Shown here one piece after another: positions 9,433-21,355 of a DNA stretch of 64,000 nucleotides. Numbering within the stretch: position 1 is the first letter of the stretch; each line of letters opens with the position of its first letter. Made by a program: the position numbers and the translations under genes. Source of the DNA: Diadema setosum (taxonomy: Eukaryota > Echinodermata > Echinoidea > Diadematoida > Diadematidae); assembly GCF_964275005.1 (NCBI RefSeq), contig NC_092701.1, positions 6,554,715 through 6,618,714 of the forward strand. The letters are read 5' to 3'. A model generated the notes under the pieces. That model saw nothing but the letters and a program-made list of their open reading frames with translations. It ran no database searches and was not told where the DNA came from.

Positions 9433-9816
9433 TGCACGCACCCTGGCATTACTACAGACTGCGCGATGCACAGAGAAGACAACGAAGGCAACGTTACTTA
9501 GCAACAGCTACGCACTTTACTCTTGATGACAGCTCAACTTCAGTAATCTTCGTATCAATGCTAACGGTGATCGGCAGTATCATCAACAGCGCCCTCTACA
9601 CTACCGGGACTATGCCCCTTTAAGTAGTGCAATGGCATGCTATCAATTTCAAACAATATAGAGAATGCACTTATTTACAAAAATTATGGTAACATTAACA
9701 ACACTGGGCATACAAATTGTATGTATTTCCCCAAACAGGTGGCTGTCTACTGTAATTCATTCCACAGAAAATGACACTTTATGGGTCATGTGAGAGAGAG
9801 CTGCTGCACACTACTT

Positions 9817-10379
9817 GTAAAGGCAAGTGCACCTTCACAGAAATGCAGATTGAGTGAATGCAGTAATATTAGTAGAACACATCAGTGAAAGTTTGAGGAA
9901 AATCGGACAATCCGTTCAAAAGTTATGAATTTTGTAACTTCCTGCTCAGTCACGGATGGATGAGAAGACTACTATAGCTTGTGATGTCACATGTGTACAA
10001 TGATATAAAGAAAGAATAAAGAAAATTCCACATATTTTCACTTTTCTCGCATAACAAATGAACACTCGGCTTCTCTCTTTCAGAAGGCAGGGGAATAATG
10101 CCAGGTACTACCCATAACATACATCAGTAACAAGTCGAAGAAATGTGCACTTTATTCAAAAGTAAAGTTTTGTGAAATTCTCTTTTTATTTTCCTTATAT
10201 CGTTGTACGCATGTGACATCATAGTCTTCTCATCCAGAAGGGACTGCGCAGAAACTTAAAAAATTTATAACTTTTGAACGGATTGTCGGATTTTCCCAAA
10301 ACTCTCACTGATGTGTTCCACTAATATCGCTGCATTCATTCAATCCACATGTATATGAAGGTGAACTTGTCCTTTAAAG
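9817..10379. mobile_element. Foldback element, CTTTAAAGG ends (copy 2)
   Basis: The left arm runs TTGTAAAGGCAAGTGCACCT, then TTGAGTGAATGCAG. The right arm ends TCATTCAATCCACATG and then CCTTTAAAG. Arms of 180-200 bp are nearly complementary and include GAAAATCGGACAATCCGTTC. The centre contains a degenerate A/T stretch. Confidence 0.85.
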
Positions 10380-10638
10380 AGGAAATCCATCCCCCAAAAA
10401 AATAAAATCTTAAAGAAAGAGGAGGAAAAATCCCTACGGAACGCTCCAAACAATTTTGACATTTCAAAATGTCATTACTTCCTTATTTCATATCCGATTT
10501 TGAACATTTTTACACTGATCTGCAGGAATTGTTTTCTCTTTTTTTTTTTTGAAATCGATAAAATTGTGGAGTGGTTTTTTTTTTCTTAAAAGTGGTTTGT
10601 GTACGTGTCTGTTAGACTGTCTATCTGTATGTCTGTGT

Positions 10639-10663
10639 GTGCATGAGTGTGTGTGTGTGTGTG
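10639..10663. repeat. (GT)n microsatellite
   Basis: A run of alternating G and T, partly interrupted, lies within a T-rich area and continues as TATGTGCGGC. Confidence 0.8.
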
Positions 10664-11056
10664 TATGTGCGGCATTTGCATGTGGGTGGCTATTAAATTC
10701 ACCATGCAGATGGTGATAGGAAACACAGGAAAAGGACCAATGCTCATGCAACCTTGCTTCGGCCATAAAATACCATGCTGAAATCCATTACCATGGCAAC
10801 TGCTGAAAACTGAGGCTTTTTTCCTCTTGTGGGTTACTGACCTTTTATAAAGTACTTGACCTTTTTATGATTTATCAAGAATACCATATCTTAGTTGCTG
10901 TGTTTGCATCTTTGATGCAAGATCAGCAAATATCATAAATGGTCAAGTGAAGGCTGATTGCAGTGATGGCAAACGTACCACTAGACACAAGTAGGCCTAT
11001 ACATTGTACCAGGAAATGAGACTTTGAAAACTTAAATCTACAGCAAGCACTGCCTT

Positions 11057-11430
11057 ATACCCCTTTCATAAACTCATCCTCCTATTATCCGCATAAGAAT
11101 AATGCGGACAATTCAATAAAAGATGCGTTCACAAACTCTGAAAATAATCCGCATTATTTTTAAGAGCGCCCGTCCTGAGAAAGGCAGATAATCGTCATGG
11201 TGACTGCACACGTCCCTCCTGCGGGAAAGACAGGTGACGTTTGACCGCACCCCAGCAATTATCCGCATTATTTGGATTTGCGTTCATAAACTCCAAATCT
11301 GGTCCCGATACTGCTATAATGCGGATAATAGAAGGGTCGAAATAACGTGCATTATTCTTTCCCCACTCCGATTTTACGACCAAATGTAGCGGATATTATC
11401 CGCATTATTGAGTTTATGAAAGGGGTATTA
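11057..11430. mobile_element. Foldback element, ATACCCCTTTCATAAACTC ends
   Basis: The left end ATACCCCTTTCATAAACTCA recurs inverted as TGAGTTTATGAAAGGGGTAT at the right. The inner parts repeat AATCCGCATTAT in both orientations and TTCATAAACTC a second time near 11283. No protein is encoded. Confidence 0.85.
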
Positions 11431-11504
11431 GATTCAACATTGAAAAGAGTGAATTTTGTGTATTTAAACCTTCTGTAAGATATCATCTCACCTACATGGC
11501 TTCT

Positions 11505-12067
11505 TAAAGGTAGGGAATCCCATTTGCATGCCTTAAATGAAGAGTTGTATAAATACAGTGGTATGTTGAAGAGAGTATCATTTTAGAAACTCCCATAAAG
11601 TATTGAAAGTGGAAGGTAACATTTAGTACATTTTTATTGACCTTTAGATTTTGAATTGAATTTTTTTCGGGGCTCACCGTAAATTCCAGTACATTACTAG
11701 GCTACCTTTGCAGACCCATGCACTGCATGTGTGTCCATCATGTATATTTTGTGAAGATAGTTCATCAAAACGTACAAACATTTCTATATACATTCTTGCC
11801 ACACACTTATATGTTATTACATCAGCTCTTATACTTTTAGATTTGTGTTTATAGATAAAAAAAAATACAGAAGACTGCAACAAAAAGGCTTAAGTGTGGC
11901 TGACACACAGAACTACTGATTAGTTGAGTTTTGTGCATTATTCAAATTGTAGATAACTGTTGACTTCCAAATTTCTCAGCAGTGGTCTAAACAAGTCCCC
12001 TGAGGTTCATATCTAATGTTTTGCTGCATTTTGGGAGGTCTGTAAAAGGTATCCCCTACCTTTAACA
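11505..12067. mobile_element. MITE with TTAAAGGTAGGG ends
   Basis: TTAAAGGTAGGGAATCC at the left matches, inverted, GGTATCCCCTACCTTTAA at the right. It is about 560 bp of unique AT-rich interior without coding capacity. Confidence 0.65.
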
Positions 12068-12420
12068 ATCATGATCCTGCATGTTTTGGGTTTCTTGGCA
12101 ATTTGGCTTACTTGGGGTTTGTTCCTGGATCTCACAATAAATCAAACAAAATAAATTTGAGTCAAATTCCCTTGAAATAACTCTTCATCTGTACTGCTGT
12201 AGTAGTAGGATGTAATCGGGAGATGATTTTTCTTTGAACACACACGGACAAAAGAGGAGCTGGAATAGCCACACCTCCCTTTCACAAGTGTAAAGTATGC
12301 TTATTTTAATTTAATTTTCTTTTTCATGCTCAGGAGGCAATGCTGTAGTTCCTCATGCTGCAGGATGATGGATGGAGTGGCATCATTTAAAAGCATGCAT
12401 AAGCTCATTAGCTAATGCCT

Positions 12421-12434
12421 GTTGCCATGACAAC
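12421..12434. promoter_or_regulatory. RFX X-box-like motif with adjacent homeodomain-like sites
   Basis: GTTGCCATGACAAC is one base off the palindromic X-box GTTGCCATGGCAAC. Just upstream lies CATTAGCTAATG, a palindromic ATTA/TAAT pair typical of homeodomain sites. The surrounding 12300-12480 is high-complexity, non-repetitive sequence and a good enhancer candidate. Confidence 0.4.
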
Positions 12435-12573
12435 AATGATTATTTCACAAGCTACCGCAACGTGAAAAGGGACCCGTGTGGGGCCGGTCGTGTGCTACGA
12501 TAGGCCCTGGATGTTTTGTTGGAATTCCTCTTCAGTTAATCCATCCCAAGGTCACAGGACAGTCAAACTTCTT

Positions 12574-12662
12574 TAACCCATTGAAAACGAGCTAATTTTG
12601 CTATAATACGATCTCCCGTAGACACCTGCCAGAGTATACGCAGGACTAGTTTTCAACAGGTT
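12574..12662 (+). mobile_element. Short palindromic repeat, TTAACCC family (copy 1)
   Basis: TTAACCCATTGAAAACGAGC at the left is mirrored by the inverted GTTTTCAACAGGTTAA at the right. The diagnostic core is TAGACACCTGCC followed by AGTATAC. Further copies are at 23172-23272, 32879-32976, 43279-43368 and 48325-48420. Confidence 0.75.
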
Positions 12663-13626
12663 AAAAAAAAAAAAAAAAATCAGTGAATTCCAATGAAAGC
12701 TTTCCTCAGTGACAGGAGAAATAGCTAGTCACGCACTGAACAGACAGTTCCACATTGCCACAAAAGTTGCAACAAAGATCGGGCCATATTGACATATCAG
12801 TGAGTCACCGATCTCCATGCGTGAGTGATGGGTGTAAATTGAATTCAACTCAAATGAGCACATCTAATTTCAGCTGGAAAGCTCCCAGATACCGCATTCA
12901 TAGCCCTACTACCCTTCCCCACCCTACCCCCTCCCCCCCCAAAAAAAAAAAATAATAAAATAATAAAAATAAAGGGAAAGTCACTGCTTTCTTTGAGAGC
13001 TCTGAGGACTTAATGTTTTTAGGGCACTTGTTGGCTGCATTTATTCTTCAAATTGAAGTGCTGCCCACTTCCAACAAAAATATCGTCAGTCAGCAAAAGC
13101 AATGGCTGTTACAAGTGCTCTCAACATTATTCACGTGCCAGTCAAACACAGACCAATATACAGATAGTAAATTATATCATTAGGAAATTATGAAATTAAT
13201 CATTTTTTCTAAATATGATGGTAAGTAAGAACCAAAATTTGAACAACTTTGTAAAGACAAATGCCTTATTGGTACTTTAGCTAATCAGCTTTTTCGGATG
13301 GCAACACTGGTCTTTAAGGGAGGGTATTATAACTCTTTTGGCATTTCTGACCAACTGGTTAAATTTTGCCACTTTTGGAGACACATGGATTTCCAAACAT
13401 TCACACATAAAAATCAAGGAAAGTCCTGAAAGAGCAACTAGATTTGATCTTGTCACGAGGATGAGATAGGTGACACCACTTTTGGAGACACAGATTTCCA
13501 AACATTCACACATCAGAATCAAAGAGAATCCAAAAAGGCAACTAGGAGCAATAATGAACTTTGAGATATCGTGACCTCAATAGGCTAGAATTCAGAAATC
13601 AGGGAGAGTGTCCCGTTCTCTTGTCA
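12663..13626. other. No gene recognised; short internal duplication
   Basis: The interval holds A-rich stretches and one imperfect direct duplication: GGAGACACATGGATTTCCAA near 13377 recurs as GGAGACACAGATTTCCAAAC near 13484, each followed by ATTCACACAT. No splice-bounded coding segment is evident. Confidence 0.5.
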
Positions 13627-14437
13627 TAAGGCGTGTCTTCATCAGCCCGAAGTTTCAAAATAGCGCGCTATCTTGCGGTTACCAAACTAGTCCGATGTCA
13701 AGATAGCGCGCTATCTGTGTAGTGAAGACGCAAATAGCCCGCTATTTGATCGGGAAAATTTCCCCCAAAATCTTGGTCTAGTTCGTGAACTAGAGCGCTA
13801 ATTCGTGAAATTGCGCGCTATTTCGGGTGCGTCTCCATCAGCCCGAAATTTTCTCGATCCCTCCACGCTTCTGGTTAGCCAGCTGGCTATTGAAAGCGCA
13901 TGTACAAGCTAGTGATTGTGTATAGTGCATACACTCACGGCGTATTCAAGGATCACGTGTGTGTATAGGACTACTGTTGTTGACATCTTTAAAACTAGGG
14001 AGGTGATTCCGTGCATGCTAGCTGGTTTTTTGTAAACTTCTTCTTCTGGTCCACTCTACTTTATCTAAAGATTCTTGCAGATTGTGTGTATTTTGGATTT
14101 GTTTAAACATTGCAATTCGTTCAATATAAGATGTGTCACTGGACAGAAGAGTAGCGTTATGAATATCCCTTTGGAGAGAATTTGCTGTACTGCTCACCTC
14201 TCCCTGGTTGTAGTATCGTACATACGGTGTTGTAGGAGATTTTGAGCTGGAAATCCACTTTCGGACAGCGAGCTAGGCAGAGAAATGATCCAAAATGCGC
14301 ATACGTCAATTTTCGGACTAATTTCCCGAAGTAGGCTGTTTGAGCTGATGAAGACGCACATTCGCTCTATCGGGCTATTTTCCAAGACCGCAAAATGTCC
14401 CGCTAGTTTGAACTTCGGGCTGATGAAGACACGCTTA
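13627..14437. mobile_element. Foldback element, GCGTGTCTTCATCAGCCCGA ends
   Basis: GCGTGTCTTCATCAGCCCGA at the left is matched inverted by TCGGGCTGATGAAGACACGC at the right. Internal sub-ends (GAAGACGC near 13724, GTGCGTCTCCATCAGCCCGA near 13828, GATGAAGACGCAC near 14348) suggest at least one element of the same family nested within another. TAGCGCGCTAT palindromes recur in the left part. Confidence 0.8.
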
Positions 14438-14499
14438 TAGGCTGTTTTTACATGCACCGAGAGTACATAATTGAATCACGATTCTAAGGTTTATAGTGA

Positions 14500-15200
14500 C
14501 CTCGTCTACAGCCACTATGTCTATTTTCCAATTGGTCTTCTGGCATATCGTCTATTACCGATTCGTCTAATACCCATTTGGTCTACAACTCGTTTTGTCC
14601 AGTACCCATATTGTCTAATAGTCACTTTGCCCACTTCCCGTACTGTTTAATACCCAACTCGTCTAAGGAGCATTTCGTCTACAAAACAATTGATCTAATA
14701 GCTAAATCGTCTACACTCACAATGTCTATTTGCCATGTCGTCTAATATCTATCTTATCTACTACTAGTTAGTCTACTCCCACCTCGTCTACAAGTCATTT
14801 AGTCTGCATTCACTTTGTCTAGTTATCATATCGTCCAACCCTTAAGTTCGTCCATACCCAATATGGTCTATACCCATCTGGTCTACTCCCAACTCGTCTA
14901 CTCCCAATTGGTCTACTCCCAACTGGTCTACTACCAACTGGTCTACTCCCAACTGGTCTACTCCCAATTGGTCTACTCCCAACTGGTCTACTCCCAATTG
15001 GTCTACTCCCAATAGGTCTACTCCCAATTGGTCTACTCCCAATTGGTCTACTCCCAACTTGTCTACTCCCAATTGGTCTATACTCGTCTATACCCAATTG
15101 GTGTACTCCCAACTGATATAGTTTTACTCTCAACAATTTACCCAAACTGATCATTTCCATCTGGTCATGCTGATAATGAATATACCACTTTGTCTAGTGT
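14500..15200 (+). repeat. 15-bp minisatellite array, left arm
   Basis: About 45 imperfect units with a GTCTA(C/A) start. Units near 14870-15090 are almost identical, while outer units are much more diverged, so the inner part expanded or homogenised most recently. Because 15 is a multiple of 3, the array reads open in several frames on both strands; those readings are artefacts. Confidence 0.9.
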
Positions 15201-15934
15201 CCAGTCCGTCTCACTGTCATGAACTATTCATATTAAACCCTGCCCTTGATTAGCACAAAAATCAATATTAGACTATTCTAGTTGTTAATTATTCCGCACA
15301 TGCTGAATATAAAGACATACTAATCAATGGTGAGACATGACTATCCAGTCTACATTCTGGCCGTAAATAACTAAATAATGATAAACTAGCTCAGTTACAA
15401 TCCTCCATCACAAACGAATTGTCAGCAACCCCGCCTTCGAGATACATTGAGCCATTTCTATAATCACATTATTTTGGGTCAATTTGAAAATAGCCTAGGT
15501 AAAACAAACCGTTATGTTAGTACTATTCTCGATGTTACATTAGGGCGCAATTCCACAAAATGTTACCAACAGGATAAACATAATATAGAGCCATTATCAC
15601 ACCCTTGTGTTTGAAGAAAATGATTTTGAAACATGACGATGACCTCAATATGCATCTCTCACGACTAAGGATGGATACTCCAAAGCATTGTAAACAAAAA
15701 TTGAATCCAGATTCCACATGGAATGGCGCTAGTCACATTTTACTGTTTCCTTGAATATCAAGTTTTAATGCATTTAAATCATGTGTTTACAAATGTTATT
15801 GTGAACTTAATTTTGATCAATTTTCAAAGATATGCTGAACAGATTTGAATACTGGGTGGCGGGGCACCTTTGAGCTTATTTAGGGTTCCTCGCGAAACGT
15901 GTATTGAGTACATTGCAGGCAAGTAATTTATTCA
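15201..15934. other. Left inner segment of the TU-like element
   Basis: Unique AT-rich DNA between the left array and the nested hAT-like insertion. No homology to the right inner segment (20924-21355) is visible in either orientation, so the inverted repeats stop near the array. No coding exon is recognised. Confidence 0.5.
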
Positions 15935-15941
15935 TCTTAGT
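15935..15941. repeat. Target-site duplication of the nested element, left copy
   Basis: TCTTAGT here is repeated exactly at 20917-20923, immediately outside the other end of the 4975-bp element. Seven bases are perfect; hAT insertions usually give eight. Confidence 0.8.
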
Positions 15942-16204
15942 CAGGGCTGCACACTAACCCATTTTTTCTGCCGGTCCAACCTGTCTCTGTCGGACCGGTA
16001 AATGCCCTGTTTTAACATTTTTTACCGGTCTGAACAGAAAATTTACCGGTCAACAACGACAACCCAAAAAATAAACTTATTTTCTTGTTTTTTATGGACG
16101 TACCCCCCCCCCCACCCATGTACATTTTACAGATTAATATTTTTTTTTAAACTTGCATTATCTATTGCACAAGAAATAAAAAAAAAAGATAGGAAAAACT
16201 AGAA

Positions 16205-16330
16205 TGTTTGTTTGTGAATTACAGTGTAAAATGATAATGAACGAAATTAGATTGTATCAAATGCGTTTGTGACTTTTTCTAAACATCGGCGCTCGAACTT
16301 GCTGCGTAACTTGCTCTTGGTGGTCAGTTG
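16205..16330 (+). repeat. Direct repeat flanking the satellite array (left)
   Basis: TTTGTGAATTACAGTGTAAA and GACTTTTTCTAAACATCG here correspond, in the same orientation, to TTTGTGAAATGACTGTGTAA and TACTTTTTCTAAAAATCG at about 20275-20400. The array is therefore bracketed by direct, not inverted, copies. Confidence 0.7.
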
Positions 16331-16439
16331 GATTGCGACGATTTAATGAATTATTTTAGCTGTGAAATTTTCTGATGTACGTGCTCCAAGGAGTTCTTTA
16401 TTTTTCTCCCGATAATCTATTCGCATTTGTGCATGCGTT

Positions 16440-19400
16440 CTTGAAAGGCACACGACATGCAGGGCCGAATTTGCAATCCTTTTTTGCGCCCATTTCCACC
16501 TCAAATATTAGCGGGATTGTGACGATTTCATAAATTACTTCGGCTGTAATCTTTTATGATAACGGGCCAAAATGGGTTGAAGATGTGTCCTTTATTTTTT
16601 CCCGATAAACTCTTCGAATTTCGTAAGTGCGTTCTTAAAAAGAGGCACCACATGGCCGAATTCATGATACTTTTTGCGCCTATTTCCACCTCAAATATTA
16701 GCGGGATTGTGACGATTTCATAAATTACTTCGGCTGTAATATTTTCTGATGCAAGCGCCAAAAGAGGTTGAAAATGTGTCCTTTATTGTTTCCATTTAAA
16801 CTCTTCGAATTTCGTAAGTGCGTTCTTAAAAAGATGCACCACATGGCCGAATTCATGATATTTTTTGCGCCTATTTCTACCTCAAATAATCAGCGGGATT
16901 ATGACGATTTCATAAATTACTTCGGCTGTAATCTGTTATGATAACGAGCCAAAATGGGTTGAAGATGTGTCCTTTATTTTTTCCCGATAAACTTCGAATT
17001 TCGTAAGTGCGTTCTTAAAAAGATGCACCATAATGGCCGAATTCATGATACTTTTTGCGCCTATTTCCACCTCAAATATTAGCGGGATTGTGACGATTTC
17101 ATAAATTACTTCGGCTGTAATCTTTTATGATAACGCGCCAAAATGGGTTGAAAATGTGTCCTTCATTTTTTCCCGATAAACTCTTCGAATTTCGTAAGTG
17201 CGTTCTTAAAAAGATGCACCACATGGCCGAATTCATGATACTTTTTGCGCCTATTCCCACCTCAAATATTAGCGGGATTGTGACGATTTCATAATTACTT
17301 CGGCTGTAATATTTTCTAATGCAAGCGCCAAAAGAGGTTGAAAATGTGTCCTTTATTTTTTCCCGATAAACTCTTCGAATTTCGTAAGTGCGTTCTTAAA
17401 AAGATGCACCACATGGCCGAATTCATGATACTTTTTGCGCCTATTTCTACCTCAAATAATCAGCGGGATTGTGACGATTTCATAAATTACTTCGGCTGTA
17501 ATCTTTTATGATAACGGGCCAAAATGGGTTGAAGATGTGTCCTTTATTTTTTTCCCCGATAAACTCTTCGAATTTCGTAAGTGCGTTCTTAAAAAGATGC
17601 ACCACATGGCCGAATTCATGATACTTTTTGCGCCTATTTCCACCTCAAATATTAGCGGGATTGTGACGATTTCATAAATTACTTCGGCTGTAATATTTTC
17701 TGATGCAAGCGCCAAAAGAGGTTGAAAATGTGTCCTTTATTTTTTCCCGATAAACTCTTCGAATTTCGTAAGTGCGTTCTTAAAAAGATGCACCACATGG
17801 CCGAATTCATGATACTTTTTGCGCCTATTTCTACCTCATATAATCAGCGGGATTGTGACGATTTCATAAATACTAATAACTTCGGCTGTAATCTTTTATG
17901 ATAACGCGCCAAAATGGGTTGAAAATGCCTCCTTTATTTTTCCCGGATAAACTCTTCGCATTTCGTAAATGCGTTCTTAAAAGATATACGACACGGCCAA
18001 AAATCATGTTTCTTTTTGCGCCTATTGTTTCCTCAAACTTCAACGGGATTGCGATGATTTCATGAATTATTATTCGGCTGTAATCTTTATGATGCACGGG
18101 CCAAAAGGGGTTGAAAATGTGTCCTGTATTTTTCTCCCAATAATCTCTTCGCATTTCGTACTTGCGTATACGACACGGCCGAATTAACGATCCTTTTATC
18201 GCCTATTTCTACATTGAATATCAACCGAATTGTGGCAATTTCATGAATTACTTCAGATGTAATCTTTTGTGATGCGCGCACCAACTAGAATGGTTGAAAA
18301 TGTGATCTTTATTTTTCTCCCCATAATCTCTTCGCATTCCGTACATGCGTTCTTGAAAGGTATACGACACGACGGAATTCACGATCCTTTTTGCGCCTAT
18401 TTCTACCTCAAATATCAGCGGGATTGCGATGATTTTATGAATAACTTCGGCTGTAATCTTTTATGATAACGCGCCAAAATGGGTTGAAAATGGGTCCTTT
18501 ATTTTTCCCGGATAAACTCTTCGCATTTCGTAAATGCGTTCTTAAAAGATATACGACACGGCCAGAAATCATGTTTCTTTTTGCGCCTATCGTTTCCTCA
18601 AACTTCAACGGGATTGCGATGATTTCATGAATTATCATTCGGCTGTAATCTTTATGATGCACGGGCCAAAAGGGGTTGAAAATGTGTCCTTTTTTTTCTC
18701 CCAATAATCTCTTCGCATTTCGTACTTGCGTATACGACACGGCCGAATTCACGATCCTTTTATCGCCTATTTCTACATTGAATATCAACCGAATTGTGGC
18801 AATTTCATGAATTACTTCAGATGTAATCTTTTGTGATGCGCGCACCAACTAGAATGGTTGAAAATGCGTTCTTTATTTTTCTCCCCATAATCTCTTCGCA
18901 TTCCGTACATGTGTTCTTGAAAGGTACGACACGGCGGAATTCACGATCCTTTTTGCGCCTATTTCTACCTCAAATATCAGCGGGATTGCGATGATTACAA
19001 TGTATAACTTCGGATGCAATTTTTTATGATACACGCGCCAAAATGAGTTGAAAATATGTCGTTTATTTTTCCCCGATAAACTCTTCGCATTTCGTAAATG
19101 CGTTCTTAAAAGATACACGACACGGCCAAAAATCATGATTCTTTTGCGCCTATCGTTTCCTCAAACTTCAACGGGATCGCGATGATTTTATGAATTATTA
19201 TTCGGCTCTATGCACGGGCCAAAAGGGGTTGAAAATGTGTCCTGTATTTTTCACCCAATAATCACTTCGCATTGCGTACATGCCTAACGTCACGGCCGAA
19301 TTCACGATCCTTTTAGCGCCTATTCCTACATCAAATATCAGCGGGATTGCGATATGTCATTACTTATTTCGGCTGTTATCTTTTGTGATACATTCACCAG

Positions 19401-20240
19401 AAGGGTTGAAAATACGTTCTTTATTTTTCTCCCGATAATTTCTTCGCATTTGTGCATGCGTTTTCAAAATTATACATTGCATGCAGGGCCGAATTCGATA
19501 TTCTTTTTGCGCCTATTATTGTTTACTCAAATTCCAACGGGATTGCCAAATTTTCATGAATTTCTATTCGGCTGTAATCTATATGATGCAATCGCCAAAA
19601 GGGGTGAAAATGTGTCCTTTATTTTTCTCCCGCTAATCTTTTCCCATTTCGTACATGCGTTCTTGAAAGGTATACGACACGGCCGAATTCACGATCCTTT
19701 TTGCGCCTATTTCTACCTGCAAATATCAGCGGGATTGTGGCGATTTCATGAATTACTTCGGATGTAATATTTTGTAATGCACGCACCAGAAGGGTAAAAA
19801 TGTGTTTTTTATTTTTCTCCCGACAATCTCGTCGCATTTGTGCATGCGTTTTTGATGAACAACACGGCATGCAGGACTGAATTCAAGATCCTTTTTTGCG
19901 CCTATTATTTCCTCAAATTTCAACGGGATTGCGTTGATTTCATGAATTGTTATTCGGCTGTAATCTTTTATGATGCACTCACCAAACTGTTTCCTTTATT
20001 TTTTTTTTCTCCTCTATAATCTCTTCGCATTTCGTACATCATAAGCTTTTGAAAGATACGACGCGGCCGGTCGAATTCATGATCCTTTTCGGGACGATTT
20101 CTACCTCAAATATGTAAGCGGGACTGTCATGATTTCATGATTTTTTTTTCTCCCTAGTATTATCTCTTCACATTTTGTGCATGCGTTCTTAAAAAGTTCA
20201 CGGAAGGGCCGATTTTGTGATCCTTTTTTGCGCCTATCTT
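16440..20240. repeat. ~190-bp satellite array inside the hAT-like element
   Basis: About twenty head-to-tail units are marked by TTTTTGCGCCTATTTC followed by CTCAAATAT, GCGGGATTG and TTCGGCTGTAATC. Landmark spacing is 190-193 bp in the left half (16486, 16676, 16867, 17057, 17247, 17437). Left units are very alike, with alternating variants; right units are more diverged. A longer block recurs at about 565 bp (17883 and 18448), a three-unit higher-order duplication. Open readings within it repeat the same peptide and are not genes. Confidence 0.95.
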
Positions 20241-20269
20241 CATTATGAGACCATTCTGAGCGAATGAAA

Positions 20270-20400
20270 ATATTCATTTGTGAAATGACTGTGTAAAATT
20301 AAAATAAACGCAATCAGATCCATTTACTGCATCGCTGAATATCGAATGTGTTTTTACTTTTTCTAAAAATCGACACTAGTATATTAGTTCTAACATAACT
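20270..20400 (+). repeat. Direct repeat flanking the satellite array (right)
   Basis: This is the partner of 16205-16330. A direct duplication bracketing the array is the substrate expected for unequal exchange, so it may mark how the array first arose inside the transposon. Confidence 0.65.
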
Positions 20401-21355
20401 GCCACGCTGCAGCGAAGCCGGGATCGGATCGATCTTGCGTTAAAAATCATGAGTAAAATGACCCAGAAATGCGTGCGCTTCTATCAATGCTTCTTGTCTG
20501 GCATGACCGCCGATCGCAAGCAATCGAAAAGCAGTTACACTGTACATGCTTTGCATGTATTGCATTGCATGCAGTGCGTGAGCAGCGCCAAATGCGCAAG
20601 CTAGCGCGACTCAGATAACTGGTCGACTGCTAGTGCTCAAAACTAATCCCGTTCACTGTACAAATTGCACCGGTAGACATAAACGAAAACTTGCGTAAAA
20701 CTTGTTGAACAGTACGATATCTTGCATTCTGTTTCTCCCTGATCGGGGCTGCTCTTTTTCTTTCTACTGACCCCACCAATGTTTCTTTTTTTTTTTTTTT
20801 TTTTTTTTTACTGGTCATGTCGGACCGGTAACTTGTGGATTTCCTGAAAAGTTACCGGTCCGACAGTGACTTTTACCGGTCTTTGTCCGTCGGACCGGCG
20901 CCAGTGTGCAGCCCTGTCTTAGTAGTAGCTATATATTGTACATGAATCATATATTTGTGTATATGTTTCAACCTTTTTTTGTGCATTTAACCGTTTACAT
21001 ACATCAGTACGTGGCAGACAGAATAAAGAATACTGATAATGTACTTCTAATGTGTTCCTTTTCATTCTAACATACTTATGATTGTGTATCAAAGTTGAAT
21101 GGATGGAGTGTTGAAGTTTGGACATATAAATGCTGCATGATTTCTTCTGATATAAATTACACATCCACCACAAAAATAACACAGCAAGTTTTTTACACTG
21201 TGACATTATCTTTTTTTTTTTCCTAAAAAAATTGTCATAATTAGAACATAAAAATTTAAACCAAATGGGGCACCAAGAGTGTTCAACCTATTTCACTGGG
21301 AAAAAAGAAACTGGATGAAGTAGACTTAAATAGCAAAAAAACAAAAAAAAACTAT

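Larger units (their letters stand above)
8345..9622. mobile_element. Outer foldback element containing a nested hAT-like MITE
   Basis: The left end GTGCATGGTCCCGGTGTT is matched inverted near 9602-9622 (GGGGCATAGTCCCGGTAGT on the other strand). Removing the inner element at 8581-9432 leaves about 425 bp. The arms are GC-rich and contain CGCACGC and GCGCCCTCTA words. Confidence 0.6.
15942..20916. mobile_element. Large hAT-like element carrying a satellite array
   Basis: CAGGGCTGCACACT at the left and its exact complement at the right form the ends, flanked by TCTTAGT on both sides. Subterminal ACCGGTC / GACCGGT words occur at least four times near each end, as expected for transposase-binding arrays. 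The interior is almost wholly a tandem array of about 190-bp units (16440-20240). No transposase is visible, so it is non-autonomous. Placement in hAT rests on the CAGGG tip and the roughly 8-bp duplication. Confidence 0.8.

Noticed and set aside
11195-11383. Minus-strand frame of 62 residues.
   Set aside because: It lies wholly inside the foldback element at 11057-11430 and shows no transposase features.
14815-15160. Open frames in the 15-bp array with GVDQL, PIGSR or VYSQL repeats, resembling a repetitive protein.
   Set aside because: The unit is a multiple of three, so any frame without a stop in the unit stays open. Both strands and several frames are open at once and there is no start context, splice site or conserved domain.
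16528-19870. Minus-strand frames of 65-137 residues repeating MALASENITAEV- or MVRASQKITSEV-type peptides.
   Set aside because: They recur once per 190-bp satellite unit and break wherever units vary. They are readings of a tandem repeat inside a transposon, not genes.
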